This document shows, piece by piece, positions 8,515 to 16,590 of a stretch of 64,000 nucleotides of DNA. The translations under genes and the position numbers were made by a program. This stretch comes from Chryseobacterium piscicola. GTDB taxonomy: Bacteria; Bacteroidota; Bacteroidia; Flavobacteriales; Weeksellaceae. The stretch covers positions 247,217 to 311,216 of the forward strand of contig NZ_FTOJ01000004.1 in NCBI RefSeq assembly GCF_900156685.1. Reading direction: 5' to 3'. Under the pieces are notes generated by a model. That model made no database searches. It was not told the DNA's origin and saw nothing but the letters and a program-made list of their open reading frames with translations. Numbering within the stretch: the first letter of the stretch is position 1; every line of letters starts with the position of its first letter.

Positions 8515-9960
8515 ATGGAACTATCAAATATAGAACCGCAGATTATCTGGAAGAATTTCTCCAAATTAAATGCTGTTCCGAGACCGTCTAAAAAAGAAGA
8601 AAAAGTAATCGCTTTCATCAAAGAATTTGGTGAAAATCTAGGTTTAGAAACCACGGTGGATGAAGTAGGAAATGTCATCATTAAAAAACCTGCCACTGCA
8701 GGAATGGAAAACCGTAAATCCATCGTGATGCAATCGCATCTGGATATGGTTTGTCAGAAAAACAACGATGTGAATTTTGATTTTGAAACGCAGGGAATTC
8801 AGATGGAAGTTGATGGAGACTGGGTGAAAGCAAAAGGAACAACTTTAGGGGCTGATAACGGTTTAGGCGTTGCCACGATTATGTCGATTCTTGAAAGTTC
8901 AGACATTCCACATCCGGATTTGGAAGCTTTATTTACCATTGATGAAGAAACGGGAATGACAGGAGCTTTGGGTTTAAAACCCGGACAATTAACCGGTCAA
9001 ATCCTTTTAAATTTAGATACAGAAGAAGATGACGAAATAGACATCGGATGTGCCGGTGGAATTGATGTTACGGTAAGTCAAAACTATTCAATTGAAGCTT
9101 CAAACGGACAAATTGTAAGAATTGAAGTGAAAGGTTTGCAAGGCGGGCATTCAGGGATGGATATTCACAAAGGTTTCGGGAATGCCAATATCATTTTAGG
9201 CAGAATTCTTTATAAAGGATTAGCTAACGAAAACGTTCAGTTGATTTCTATAGACGGTGGAAGTCTAAGAAATGCGATTCCGAGAGAAGCTGTTGCTTTG
9301 ATCTCTGTAAGAAATTCAGGAGAATTCATTGAAAATGTGACAAACGGAATTAAAAAAGAAATTTTAGAAGAGTTTGCGTCTATCGAGGCCGGGCTTCAAA
9401 TTAATATAGAAAATTCTACAAGTTCAGAGAAAGCGCTTTCTGAGGAAGATTCCAAGAAAATTATTTTGGTTTTAAAGTCTCTTCACAATGGGGTTTACAG
9501 AATGAGCCCGGATGTTCAGGATCTAGTGGAATCATCAAACAATGTGGCAAGAGTTGAATTAAAAGAGGGTGGTTTGAGAATTTTAAACCTTTCCAGATCA
9601 TCGGTAGATTCATCTAAAGATTCTGTTGCTGAACAATTGAAATCGGTTTCAGAACTGGCAGGAATGAACGTGGAATTCAACGGGTCCTATCCTGGCTGGA
9701 AACCAAAACCAGGTTCGGAAATCGTTCAGATGATGGAGAAAATCTACACCGAAAAATTCTCGGAAAAACCACACGTTGTCGCTTGTCACGCAGGTTTAGA
9801 ATGTGGAATTATCGGTGCCAATTATCCTGAAATGGAGATGGTGAGCTACGGACCAACCATCAGAGGAGCACACTCACCGGATGAAAAAGCAAATATTTCG
9901 TCAACCCAGAAGTTCTGGAGTTTCACAAAAGATATTTTAGCTAATATTCCTTTGAAGTAA
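8515..9960 (+). CDS. pepD: Xaa-His dipeptidase (M20 family, aminoacyl-histidine dipeptidase)
   Basis: PepD cleaves dipeptides such as carnosine in the cytoplasm with a two-zinc centre. The 481-residue product matches the family length (E. coli 485). Metal and catalytic motifs are in order: QSHLDMVCQK (first His, catalytic Asp), TLGADNGLG (bridging Asp), DEETGMTGA (catalytic and metal Glu), then the dimerisation domain GLQGGHSGMDIHKG, and a late His ligand in RGAHSPDEK. The ATG at 8515-8517 is the start. An in-frame TTG at 8497 adds six residues not expected for the family. It is a single gene bounded by terminators on both sides. Confidence 0.95.
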   Translation: MELSNIEPQIIWKNFSKLNAVPRPSKKEEKVIAFIKEFGENLGLETTVDEVGNVIIKKPATAGMENRKSIVMQSHLDMVCQKNNDVNFDFETQGIQMEVDGDWVKAKGTTLGADNGLGVATIMSILESSDIPHPDLEALFTIDEETGMTGALGLKPGQLTGQILLNLDTEEDDEIDIGCAGGIDVTVSQNYSIEASNGQIVRIEVKGLQGGHSGMDIHKGFGNANIILGRILYKGLANENVQLISIDGGSLRNAIPREAVALISVRNSGEFIENVTNGIKKEILEEFASIEAGLQINIENSTSSEKALSEEDSKKIILVLKSLHNGVYRMSPDVQDLVESSNNVARVELKEGGLRILNLSRSSVDSSKDSVAEQLKSVSELAGMNVEFNGSYPGWKPKPGSEIVQMMEKIYTEKFSEKPHVVACHAGLECGIIGANYPEMEMVSYGPTIRGAHSPDEKANISSTQKFWSFTKDILANIPLK

Positions 9961-9979
9961 AAGAACTGTTTTATACTAA

Positions 9980-10020
9980 AAAACTCCCGGAAATATACCA
10001 TTTTCGGGAGTTTTCATTTT
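9980..10020 (+). terminator. Rho-independent terminator of pepD
   Basis: AAAACTCCCG (9980-9989) pairs perfectly with CGGGAGTTTT (10005-10014) around a 15-base loop, with further T residues after it. It starts 20 bases after the stop. Confidence 0.9.
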
Positions 10021-10142
10021 TATAAATAATTATTTCATCAAAACTTTCTACGCTTCATCAATCTCGCTTTTTACCAAAAATAGCTCAGCTACAATATGAG
10101 TATTTTATTCAGCGTATCAGTTTTATGATGGTGAAATTTTTT

Positions 10143-10823
10143 CTATTGAATCGCATTTTTTTTAATGTCTTTCAATATTTTATTTAAATTTTTTTGAGCC
10201 AGTTGATTAGCTGAAAAACTAAAATGTGGACCATCACTTTTCCCTTTCGCTTTGTCGGAGTACAGTTCTTCCCCGGAATATTCAGGATATATTTTCTTTC
10301 TGTCTAAAGAAGTTTCCGATGATGCTTTCTGAAAATAAATTCGCTTCAGAGTTTTCAAATCATAGATTTCAATGATGGCAAAAGCTTCATTTTTGCTGTA
10401 TTGCAAAGGTGAATTGAGTTCTAAAGACGAAATCTGATCATGTACTTTTTCAGTATAAGAATTCACCAGATAGTCGAAATCCGAATTATTTTGCAACGAT
10501 TCTAGTTCTTCTAAAGAAGGTGAAAATGAGACTTTAGAAGCCAGTAAATTTTGCTTTCTAGCATCATCCATCGACGTCGCTTTTCCATTGCTTAATTCAT
10601 TAAAAGTTTCAAAGATTTTTTTATTGTTTTTTTCACGCTGTTCGGAACCAAAGCTTGAAAACATATTATTGATTAACCATTTTTTATCTTGATTGAATGG
10701 CAAAGACCTGCTTAAACCCTGATAATCGCGTTTCACGGGAACTACACAACTTTGTAGTAAAATGATGATTGCAATAAATAAAAATCTGCTTTTTGACAGT
10801 TTTAAAAATTTAAAATTTTCCAC
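10143..10823 (-). CDS. Predicted lipoprotein of unknown function
   Basis: The 226-residue product has a lipoprotein signal peptide with a hydrophobic core at 13-23 and Cys26 in L-Q-S-C. After it come KRDYQG and a Lys/Asn/Ser-rich, mostly helical-looking body with no motif I recognise. Its first 22 bases overlap the 3' end of the flavin reductase-like gene, so the two are translationally coupled and likely functionally linked. I see no catalytic motif. The gene is the last of the minus-strand group that starts further upstream with the tyrosine-degradation genes, but whether it belongs to that transcript is not known. Confidence 0.75.
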   Translation of the reverse strand: MENFKFLKLSKSRFLFIAIIILLQSCVVPVKRDYQGLSRSLPFNQDKKWLINNMFSSFGSEQREKNNKKIFETFNELSNGKATSMDDARKQNLLASKVSFSPSLEELESLQNNSDFDYLVNSYTEKVHDQISSLELNSPLQYSKNEAFAIIEIYDLKTLKRIYFQKASSETSLDRKKIYPEYSGEELYSDKAKGKSDGPHFSFSANQLAQKNLNKILKDIKKNAIQ

Positions 10824-11623
10824 GCTTCATAGATTTTATTTTCTATTAATAATTTTTGAGCCTCAAGGTGAATCTTTTCATCATCCGAAAAACTGCCATT
10901 CATAAGTTCTTCTACATTGGCCAACATTCCCAAATCGTTTCCTGTAAATATTTTTGAAAATTTAATTGAATCGGGCAATTGATCAAAACCAATTCCTTTC
11001 GTTACCAAAGGTTTCGGGACTTCAAAAAGATTTTTTTCGTTATTTCTTGAATAATAATTTCCACCCAAACGGGCAACCATATCCAGTTTTGCTTGATCTA
11101 TATTTCCTTCTTCATTCAGATATTCTTCTCTGATGTGGATTTTCTGAACCTCACAAATCACCAGATTTCCTGCGCCACCCTGGTCTCCCAAGGATTTTAC
11201 TTCCAGAACTTTACATTCAAAATTCACAGGGCATTCTGCAATGAGTTTTGGCTTTACCCAATCTGCGTCTTTCATCGTTAAGCCTGATTTTGTAAACTCA
11301 TTAACGTCGTCTCCGTATTCTGTTGATGCTAAAGAAATTTGCTGCACAATTGGAAAATTTACGGTTCCAATCACCACTTCCGGAACTTCTAGAACATTTT
11401 CCAAGGTATGTTTCGTTGTATTATCACGAACTCTTCTTGATGGGGAAAAAATCAAAATCGGAGGTACCGTACTGAACATATTGAAAAAGCTGAACGGAGA
11501 AAGATTAGGATTTCCTTCTTTATCAATTGTTGAAGCCAGTGCAATAGGTCTTGGCGAAACGGCTGTTTGCATAATGGTTTGCAGCTGAAAAGAATTTATT
11601 TCTGAAGGTATTACTGTTTTCAT
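10802..11623 (-). CDS. Flavin reductase-like FMN-binding split-barrel protein
   Basis: Members of this family (DIM6/NTAB, flavin reductase-like domain) bind FMN and either reduce free flavin or act as small flavin oxidoreductases. The 273-residue protein has the N-terminal signature SPRPIALASTIDKEGNPNLSPFSFFNMFS (read across residues 23-51), the ribityl-phosphate-binding loop near SPSRRVRDNTTKHTLEN, and a C-terminal extension of about 70 residues beyond the barrel. It lies 118 bases downstream of fahA on the same strand and overlaps the following lipoprotein gene. Placement next to tyrosine-degradation genes suggests a supporting redox role, but the substrate is not known. Confidence 0.85.
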   Translation of the reverse strand: MKTVIPSEINSFQLQTIMQTAVSPRPIALASTIDKEGNPNLSPFSFFNMFSTVPPILIFSPSRRVRDNTTKHTLENVLEVPEVVIGTVNFPIVQQISLASTEYGDDVNEFTKSGLTMKDADWVKPKLIAECPVNFECKVLEVKSLGDQGGAGNLVICEVQKIHIREEYLNEEGNIDQAKLDMVARLGGNYYSRNNEKNLFEVPKPLVTKGIGFDQLPDSIKFSKIFTGNDLGMLANVEELMNGSFSDDEKIHLEAQKLLIENKIYEAWKILNF

Positions 11624-11644
11624 TTTTTAGATAAAATTAATTTG

Positions 11645-11719
11645 ACACATGAGGCACATTATATTTCGAGGGTCTAAAATTTTAGCCCCCAAATTATAAA
11701 ACTTTTGTGACCCATGTGT
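11645..11719. repeat. Long nested inverted repeat between fahA and the flavin reductase gene
   Basis: The outer arms, ACACATGAGGCACA (11645-11658) and TGTGACCCATGTGT (11706-11719), pair at 12 of 14 positions. An inner near-palindrome, GGGTCTAAAATTTTAGCCCC around 11670-11690, is centred in the loop. The transcript could fold into one 75-base hairpin. There is no clean T tract on the minus strand after the stem, so it is not a textbook terminator; it may be a structured RNA element or a mobile palindromic repeat. Confidence 0.6.
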
Positions 11720-11741
11720 TAAAACTTATTTGTGGAAAAAT

Positions 11742-12989
11742 TTATTTTGCAGGAATAATTTTGCCTGTCACTTCCCCAAAACCAACTCTCACACCATCTT
11801 TTTCAGCCCAAGCCTTCATGGTTACCGTATCATTGTCGTTGATGAATTTTCTTTCTTCACCGTTGTTTAATGTGATAGGGTTTTGCCCTCTCCATGTTAA
11901 TTCTAGCATGGAACCGTAAGATTTAGGATCGCTTCCAGAGATGGTTCCACTTGCATATAAATCTCCCACTTCTACATTACATCCGTTTACTGTTTGATGG
12001 GCCAATTGCTGCGTCATATTCCAGTACATGTGTTTGTAGTTACTTTCAGAAATTAGATTTTCTTCACCATTTTCTGGCTGTAAATACACTTCAAGATTGA
12101 TATCGTAATTTTTGTCTCCTTCGAATTTCAAATAATCCAAAACTTCAGGATCTTGCTTAGGAGAAGCGGTTTTGAAAGGTTCTAAAGCTTCCAAAGTTAC
12201 TACCCATGGAGAAACAGACGAACCGAAATTTTTTGCCAAAAACGGCCCCAGCGGAACATATTCCCAAGCTTGAATATCTCTAGCCGACCAGTCGTTGAAA
12301 ATCACCATCCCGAAAATAGCATCTTCAGCATCTTTCGTAGAGATACTTTCGCCCATTTCAGTGTTTTTATTTAGGATGAAAGCCATTTCCAATTCAAAAT
12401 CCAATTGTTTTGATGGTCCGAAAACGGGTTTTTCTGCATCTGCAGGTTTCGTCTGTCCATTTGGACGGTTAATATCTGTTCCAGAAACTACAATGGATGA
12501 AGCTCTTCCGTGGTAGCCTACTGGAAGGTGTTTCCAATTGGGAAGCAATGCATTTGCGGGATCTCTGAACATTTTTCCAACATTGGTAGCATGCTCTATG
12601 CTGCTGTAGAAATCTGTGTAGTTCGGAACGTGAACTGGCATCATCATTTTTACTTGATCCAAATCGTAGAATGCTTCTTCGATGGTCTTTTCGTCTTTGG
12701 ATAAGATAGAACCTTCTAATAATAATTCTTGAATTTTCAAACGTACTGCATTGGTAACAGGTTTCTCAAGTTCAATAAACTCGTTGAGCGTGTATGCTTC
12801 AAAAATATTATCATCAAGCCCTTTTATTTCTTCAAAATATCCAAGATCGTATAATGTGGCAAGATCTATTATTTGATCACCAATTCTTGTACAACAAGCG
12901 ATAAATTCTTTGTTGAAAACTGCAACACCAAAAGGAATGTTGTGTATGGAAAAGTCTGAATCTGAATTATACTCTACAAATGATTTCAT
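11742..12989 (-). CDS. fahA: Fumarylacetoacetase
   Basis: Fumarylacetoacetase hydrolyses fumarylacetoacetate to fumarate and acetoacetate, the last step of tyrosine/homogentisate breakdown in the cytoplasm. The 415-residue protein has the usual small N-terminal barrel and the catalytic C-terminal domain. Calcium-site residues are recognisable: DFYSSIEHA (Asp), the FELEMAF pair of Glu, and NDWSARDIQAWEYVPLGPF (Asp), by comparison with the known vertebrate enzyme. Length matches the family (about 419). The start ATG lies four residues before the first conserved block. hpd and hmgA lie upstream on the same strand, making a complete lower pathway with one small gene in between. Confidence 0.97.
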   Translation of the reverse strand: MKSFVEYNSDSDFSIHNIPFGVAVFNKEFIACCTRIGDQIIDLATLYDLGYFEEIKGLDDNIFEAYTLNEFIELEKPVTNAVRLKIQELLLEGSILSKDEKTIEEAFYDLDQVKMMMPVHVPNYTDFYSSIEHATNVGKMFRDPANALLPNWKHLPVGYHGRASSIVVSGTDINRPNGQTKPADAEKPVFGPSKQLDFELEMAFILNKNTEMGESISTKDAEDAIFGMVIFNDWSARDIQAWEYVPLGPFLAKNFGSSVSPWVVTLEALEPFKTASPKQDPEVLDYLKFEGDKNYDINLEVYLQPENGEENLISESNYKHMYWNMTQQLAHQTVNGCNVEVGDLYASGTISGSDPKSYGSMLELTWRGQNPITLNNGEERKFINDNDTVTMKAWAEKDGVRVGFGEVTGKIIPAK

Positions 12990-13165
12990 AAGTTTTATTT
13001 TTTATTGCACGAATTCTATCGTATTTCACCAATTTAAATGTAATTGTTCTTGAAAATTTCTGTGCAGATTGTTAAATGTATTTTATACGTTTTTAAACTA
13101 ATATATTCATTAAATATTAGATAAAATAGTTCTAAAAACCATAAGCCAATTGGCGGGTGGCTTTT

Positions 13166-13645
13166 TTATTTTTTAGACGAAGTTTTAGTCTTTGAAAATG
13201 AAGCTTCATCAATCCAGCGGTCTTTATTGTTGACATCAATAAGATATAAGATGTCATCAAGCCTTGTCATTAGAAGTGTTTTGGTTACAGGAATAGGAAC
13301 TTTCTTGTTTTCTAATAAATCAGCTCTTAGAGAGATAATATTTTTTCTGCTTCTCACAATATCTCCGGAAAACACATTAGAATAGCTTTCTCCCGTTGCT
13401 TTGTCGTCAAAAACTTCTACATAAGTTGCTTTATTGCCTTTCATGATGATAAAATCTCTTTCGGTGTGATCTTTAGAATCTTTAATGAGAATAAATTTTT
13501 TGTCATCAATATTAACGTTGCTTAAGTTTTGGTTAATGCCCTTTCTCTCTTCCAGTTTGGTGAGAAGTGCATTGATGTTTCCGTATTGTGCGTTGGCAAA
13601 AATAGTAGCTCCTACAAGAAATAATCCGCTGAAAATTTTGATCAT
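13166..13645 (-). CDS. Small secreted protein of unknown function inside the tyrosine-degradation cluster
   Basis: The 159-residue product has a signal peptide (MIKIFSGLFLVGATIFANAQ, cut after Ala19). The mature protein is basic, with a pattern of beta strands (KKFILIKDSKDHTERDFIIMKGNKATYVEVF) and ends in a Lys/Ser/Thr-rich tail. I recognise no family. It lies between hpd and fahA on the same strand, but is separated from hpd by a clear terminator and from fahA by 176 bases, so it is probably transcribed alone and its position need not mean a role in tyrosine use. Confidence 0.7.
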   Translation of the reverse strand: MIKIFSGLFLVGATIFANAQYGNINALLTKLEERKGINQNLSNVNIDDKKFILIKDSKDHTERDFIIMKGNKATYVEVFDDKATGESYSNVFSGDIVRSRKNIISLRADLLENKKVPIPVTKTLLMTRLDDILYLIDVNNKDRWIDEASFSKTKTSSKK

Positions 13646-13663
13646 AATTCTGTGTTTATAAAA

Positions 13664-13697
13664 AGTTTTGTCAGGATTTTTTGTCCTGACAAAAACT
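13664..13697 (-). terminator. Rho-independent terminator of hpd
   Basis: AGTTTTGTCAGGA and TCCTGACAAAAACT form a 13-base stem with one bulge. Read on the minus strand it is followed by TTTTTAT. It begins 16 bases past the hpd stop. Confidence 0.85.
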
Positions 13698-13712
13698 ATA
13701 TTTTAGTTAAAA

Positions 13713-14843
13713 TTAAAGATTACCTCTTTTTTCTTGCTCTCTTTCTAAAGCTTCAAATAACGCTTTGAAATTACCGGCTCCAAAACTCTGTGCACCGTGT
13801 CTTTCTATAATTTCGAAGAATAGAGTAGGACGGTCTTCTACGGGTTTTGTAAAGATTTGAAGTAAATAACCTTCTTCGTCATGGTCAATTAAGATTCCTA
13901 AACTTTGAAGTTTTTTAAGATCTTCATCGATGTGTCCCACTCTTTCAGGAACCAATTCGTAATAAGCTTCTGGTGGAGCAGAAAGAAATTCAACCCCTCT
14001 TTTTTTCAATTCAGTAACTGTGTGAATAATGTCTTTAGTAGCAACAGCAATGTGTTGAACGCCTTCACCTTCGTAGAAATCTAGGTATTCTTCAACCTGA
14101 GATTTCTTTTTACCTTCTGCTGGTTCGTTGATTGGGAATTTAGCAAATCCGTTTCCGTTAGACATAACTTTAGACATCAAAGCAGAATATTCTGTGTTGA
14201 TTTGCTTGTCGTCAAAAGAAAGAATGTTTACAAAACCCATTACTTTTTCGTACCATTCAACGGTAGGGATCATTCTGTCCCAATCTACGTTTCCTACACA
14301 GTGGTCTACATACAATAAACCTGCTTCTTCTGGATTGTAATCACTTTCCCATTTCTGGTAGCCAGGCATGAAAGGACCTGTATAGTTTTTTCTTTCGATG
14401 AACATGTGAACGGTTTCTCCGTAAGTATAAATTCCGGACATTCTTACTTCACCAAACTCATCTGTTAAAGTTGTAGGCTCTAAATAGGGTTTTCCTCCTC
14501 TTTTTGTAGTTTCTTCAAATGCAGAATAGGCATCATCTACCCAAAGTGCCAAAATTTTCACACCATCGCCGTGTTTTTTTACATGCTCGCTAACAGGAGA
14601 GTCAGACTTCAGACCAGTTGTAAGAATCAATCTTATCTTTCCTTGCTGAAGAACGTATGATGAGCGATCTCTCACACCTGTTTCAGGACCTGCATACGCA
14701 ACAGACTGAAAACCGAACGCCGTCTTGTAATAATGAGCTGCCTGCTTGGCATTACCCACATAAAACTCGATATAATCTGTACCATTGATTGGCAAAAAGT
14801 TCTCTGCCTGAGCAATTTTTTCGGCAAATGTAAGTGTTGACAT
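13713..14843 (-). CDS. hpd: 4-hydroxyphenylpyruvate dioxygenase
   Basis: HPD converts 4-hydroxyphenylpyruvate to homogentisate with Fe(II) and O2. The 376-residue product has two vicinal-oxygen-chelate halves; the C-terminal half carries the iron triad His181 (YVDHCVGN), His264 (VQHIAVAT) and Glu344 (FFEIIERHG). The C-terminal stretch HGAQSFGAGNFKALFEALE is the gating helix typical of the family. Length fits bacterial HPD enzymes (about 350-380). The gene is closed by its own terminator, and the next upstream gene on this strand, a CoA hydrolase/transferase, is 294 bases away. Confidence 0.97.
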   Translation of the reverse strand: MSTLTFAEKIAQAENFLPINGTDYIEFYVGNAKQAAHYYKTAFGFQSVAYAGPETGVRDRSSYVLQQGKIRLILTTGLKSDSPVSEHVKKHGDGVKILALWVDDAYSAFEETTKRGGKPYLEPTTLTDEFGEVRMSGIYTYGETVHMFIERKNYTGPFMPGYQKWESDYNPEEAGLLYVDHCVGNVDWDRMIPTVEWYEKVMGFVNILSFDDKQINTEYSALMSKVMSNGNGFAKFPINEPAEGKKKSQVEEYLDFYEGEGVQHIAVATKDIIHTVTELKKRGVEFLSAPPEAYYELVPERVGHIDEDLKKLQSLGILIDHDEEGYLLQIFTKPVEDRPTLFFEIIERHGAQSFGAGNFKALFEALEREQEKRGNL

Positions 14844-15137
14844 ATTTTCTATTTTTTACTTTTATTTAGGATGCAAATTACAAAATTCTGAGAAACTGTT
14901 AAAATGGAAAAAAAAGGTTGTTAGTTAAAGTTTTAATAAAAATTGAAATCAGAGAATTTGGAACTTTAAAGAGTAAAGGAAATCAAGAGATAAAATAAAC
15001 ACACAAGATACATTTGGTTTCTACTGATTTTTAAAAATCGCCAGAACGCCTCACGCAAAATCAAATATTTTTTGCATTTTCATATAAAAAGTATGAAATT
15101 ACTAATGTGTCATTGCTAAGAAAAATTTTACCTGAAT

Positions 15138-16412
15138 TTAATGTTTAAATCTTTCATAAGCCGCTCTCTCCAGCATTTCTCTATCATCAGGATGTGCAAT
15201 GCTGATAAGTTCCTGAGCTCTTTGTCTGAGATTTTTACCATATAAATTTACTCTTCCATATTCTGTTACCACCCAATGGATATGGCCTCTGGTGGTCACT
15301 ACTCCTGCGCCCTGTTTCAGAAAAGGTACAATTCTGGAAACACCTCTTTTTGTTCTTGAAGTGATGGCGATAATGGGTTTTCCGTCTTCACTTAGCGCCG
15401 CTCCTCGCATAAAATCCATTTGTCCACCGATTCCGCTGTACTGCATGGTTCCGATGGAATCTGCACAGACCTGTCCGGTGAGATCAATTTCAATGGCTGA
15501 ATTTATGGCAACCATTTTTTTGTTTCTCATAATGTTGATCGGGAAATTAACTGTACTTACATCGTCAAAAGAAAAAACAGTGTTGTCATCTACATAATCG
15601 TACAGCTTTCTCGTCCCGAAACAGAAACTCGTAATGGTTTTATTGTCATTGTAACCTTTGTATTTATTGTTGATGACGTCGTTTTGAATTAAATCAATCA
15701 CACCGTCGCTCAGCATTTCGGTGTGAACACCCAAATCTTTGTGATTTCCCAGACATTTTAAAACCGCATCAGGAATAGTTCCGATACCCATTTGCAAAGT
15801 AGATTTATCATCAATTAATTCCGCTACATTTTTTCCTACCAGCATTTCGTCTGGACCTACTTTTGCTCCGTAATCTACGGTCGGAAGTTCTTCTTCATGC
15901 CAAACTAATTTATGAATTTTGCTGATGTGGATCATTCCGTCACCGTGTGTTCTCGGCATCAAAGGATTGACGATGGCAACAATAGTCTGAGCGGTATCGA
16001 CTGCGGCTCTCGCAACATCTACAGAAGTTCCTAATGTACAAAACCCGTGTTTATCAGGCGGAGAAACCGTAATAAATGCTACATCAATCGGTAAAATGTT
16101 TTTCCTGAAAAGAATGGGTATTTCACTTAAAAAAACGGGAACGAAATCTCCACGGTCAGAATTCACGGCATCTCGCACAGGTGTAGAAACAAATAATGAG
16201 TTAACGAAAAACTTATTTTTGTATTCTGGTTTTGCAACTTCTACATTTCCTTGTTGTGTAATAGAAACAATTTCTACATTATCAACACGGTGAGACTGTC
16301 TTGCCAATTCGTCAATTAAATGATTCGGAGTACACGCACTTCCATGAAAAAATACACGGTTTCCGCTTTTTACTGTGTATACAGCTTCTTCTGCACTTAT
16401 ATAATTGTACAT
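15138..16412 (-). CDS. Acetyl-CoA hydrolase / 4-hydroxybutyrate CoA-transferase family protein
   Basis: This family forms a glutamyl-CoA thioester and either hydrolyses acyl-CoA or moves CoA between acids. The 424-residue protein has the two-domain layout: an N-terminal half with FITVSPPDKHGFCTLGTS, and a C-terminal half with the likely catalytic Glu in GVHTEMLSDGVIDL and the CoA-site loop QYSGIGGQMDFMRGA. Substrate cannot be told from sequence: acetate, butyrate, 4-hydroxybutyrate or acetoacetate-type acids are all possible. It lies between hmgA and hpd, so a role in using the acetoacetate or acetyl-CoA made by tyrosine breakdown is a reasonable inference. Confidence 0.9.
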   Translation of the reverse strand: MYNYISAEEAVYTVKSGNRVFFHGSACTPNHLIDELARQSHRVDNVEIVSITQQGNVEVAKPEYKNKFFVNSLFVSTPVRDAVNSDRGDFVPVFLSEIPILFRKNILPIDVAFITVSPPDKHGFCTLGTSVDVARAAVDTAQTIVAIVNPLMPRTHGDGMIHISKIHKLVWHEEELPTVDYGAKVGPDEMLVGKNVAELIDDKSTLQMGIGTIPDAVLKCLGNHKDLGVHTEMLSDGVIDLIQNDVINNKYKGYNDNKTITSFCFGTRKLYDYVDDNTVFSFDDVSTVNFPINIMRNKKMVAINSAIEIDLTGQVCADSIGTMQYSGIGGQMDFMRGAALSEDGKPIIAITSRTKRGVSRIVPFLKQGAGVVTTRGHIHWVVTEYGRVNLYGKNLRQRAQELISIAHPDDREMLERAAYERFKH

Positions 16413-16538
16413 TTTTCTAAAATTTTAAAGGATAAATTTTACTATTTCTTTCTTACTTTAAAGATAGCTTATCTAATTTTTACAGGCTATTAATAAGAGA
16501 AAATATTTATCATGTTTTGATGAAATTTCGCTAAAAAG

Positions 16539-16568
16539 AAAGGACTGAATGTTTATACTCAGTCCTTT
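16539..16568 (-). terminator. Rho-independent terminator of hmgA
   Basis: AAAGGACTGA and TCAGTCCTTT form a perfect ten-base stem with a ten-base loop. On the minus strand it is followed by CTTTTT. It begins 23 bases past the hmgA stop. Confidence 0.85.
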
Positions 16569-16590
16569 TATAATTTTAAACAATAGAAAA

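Noticed and set aside
10060..10110. Minus-strand peptide VAELFLVKSEIDEA after pepD as a gene remnant
   Set aside because: It is 18 codons between stops with no neighbouring support.
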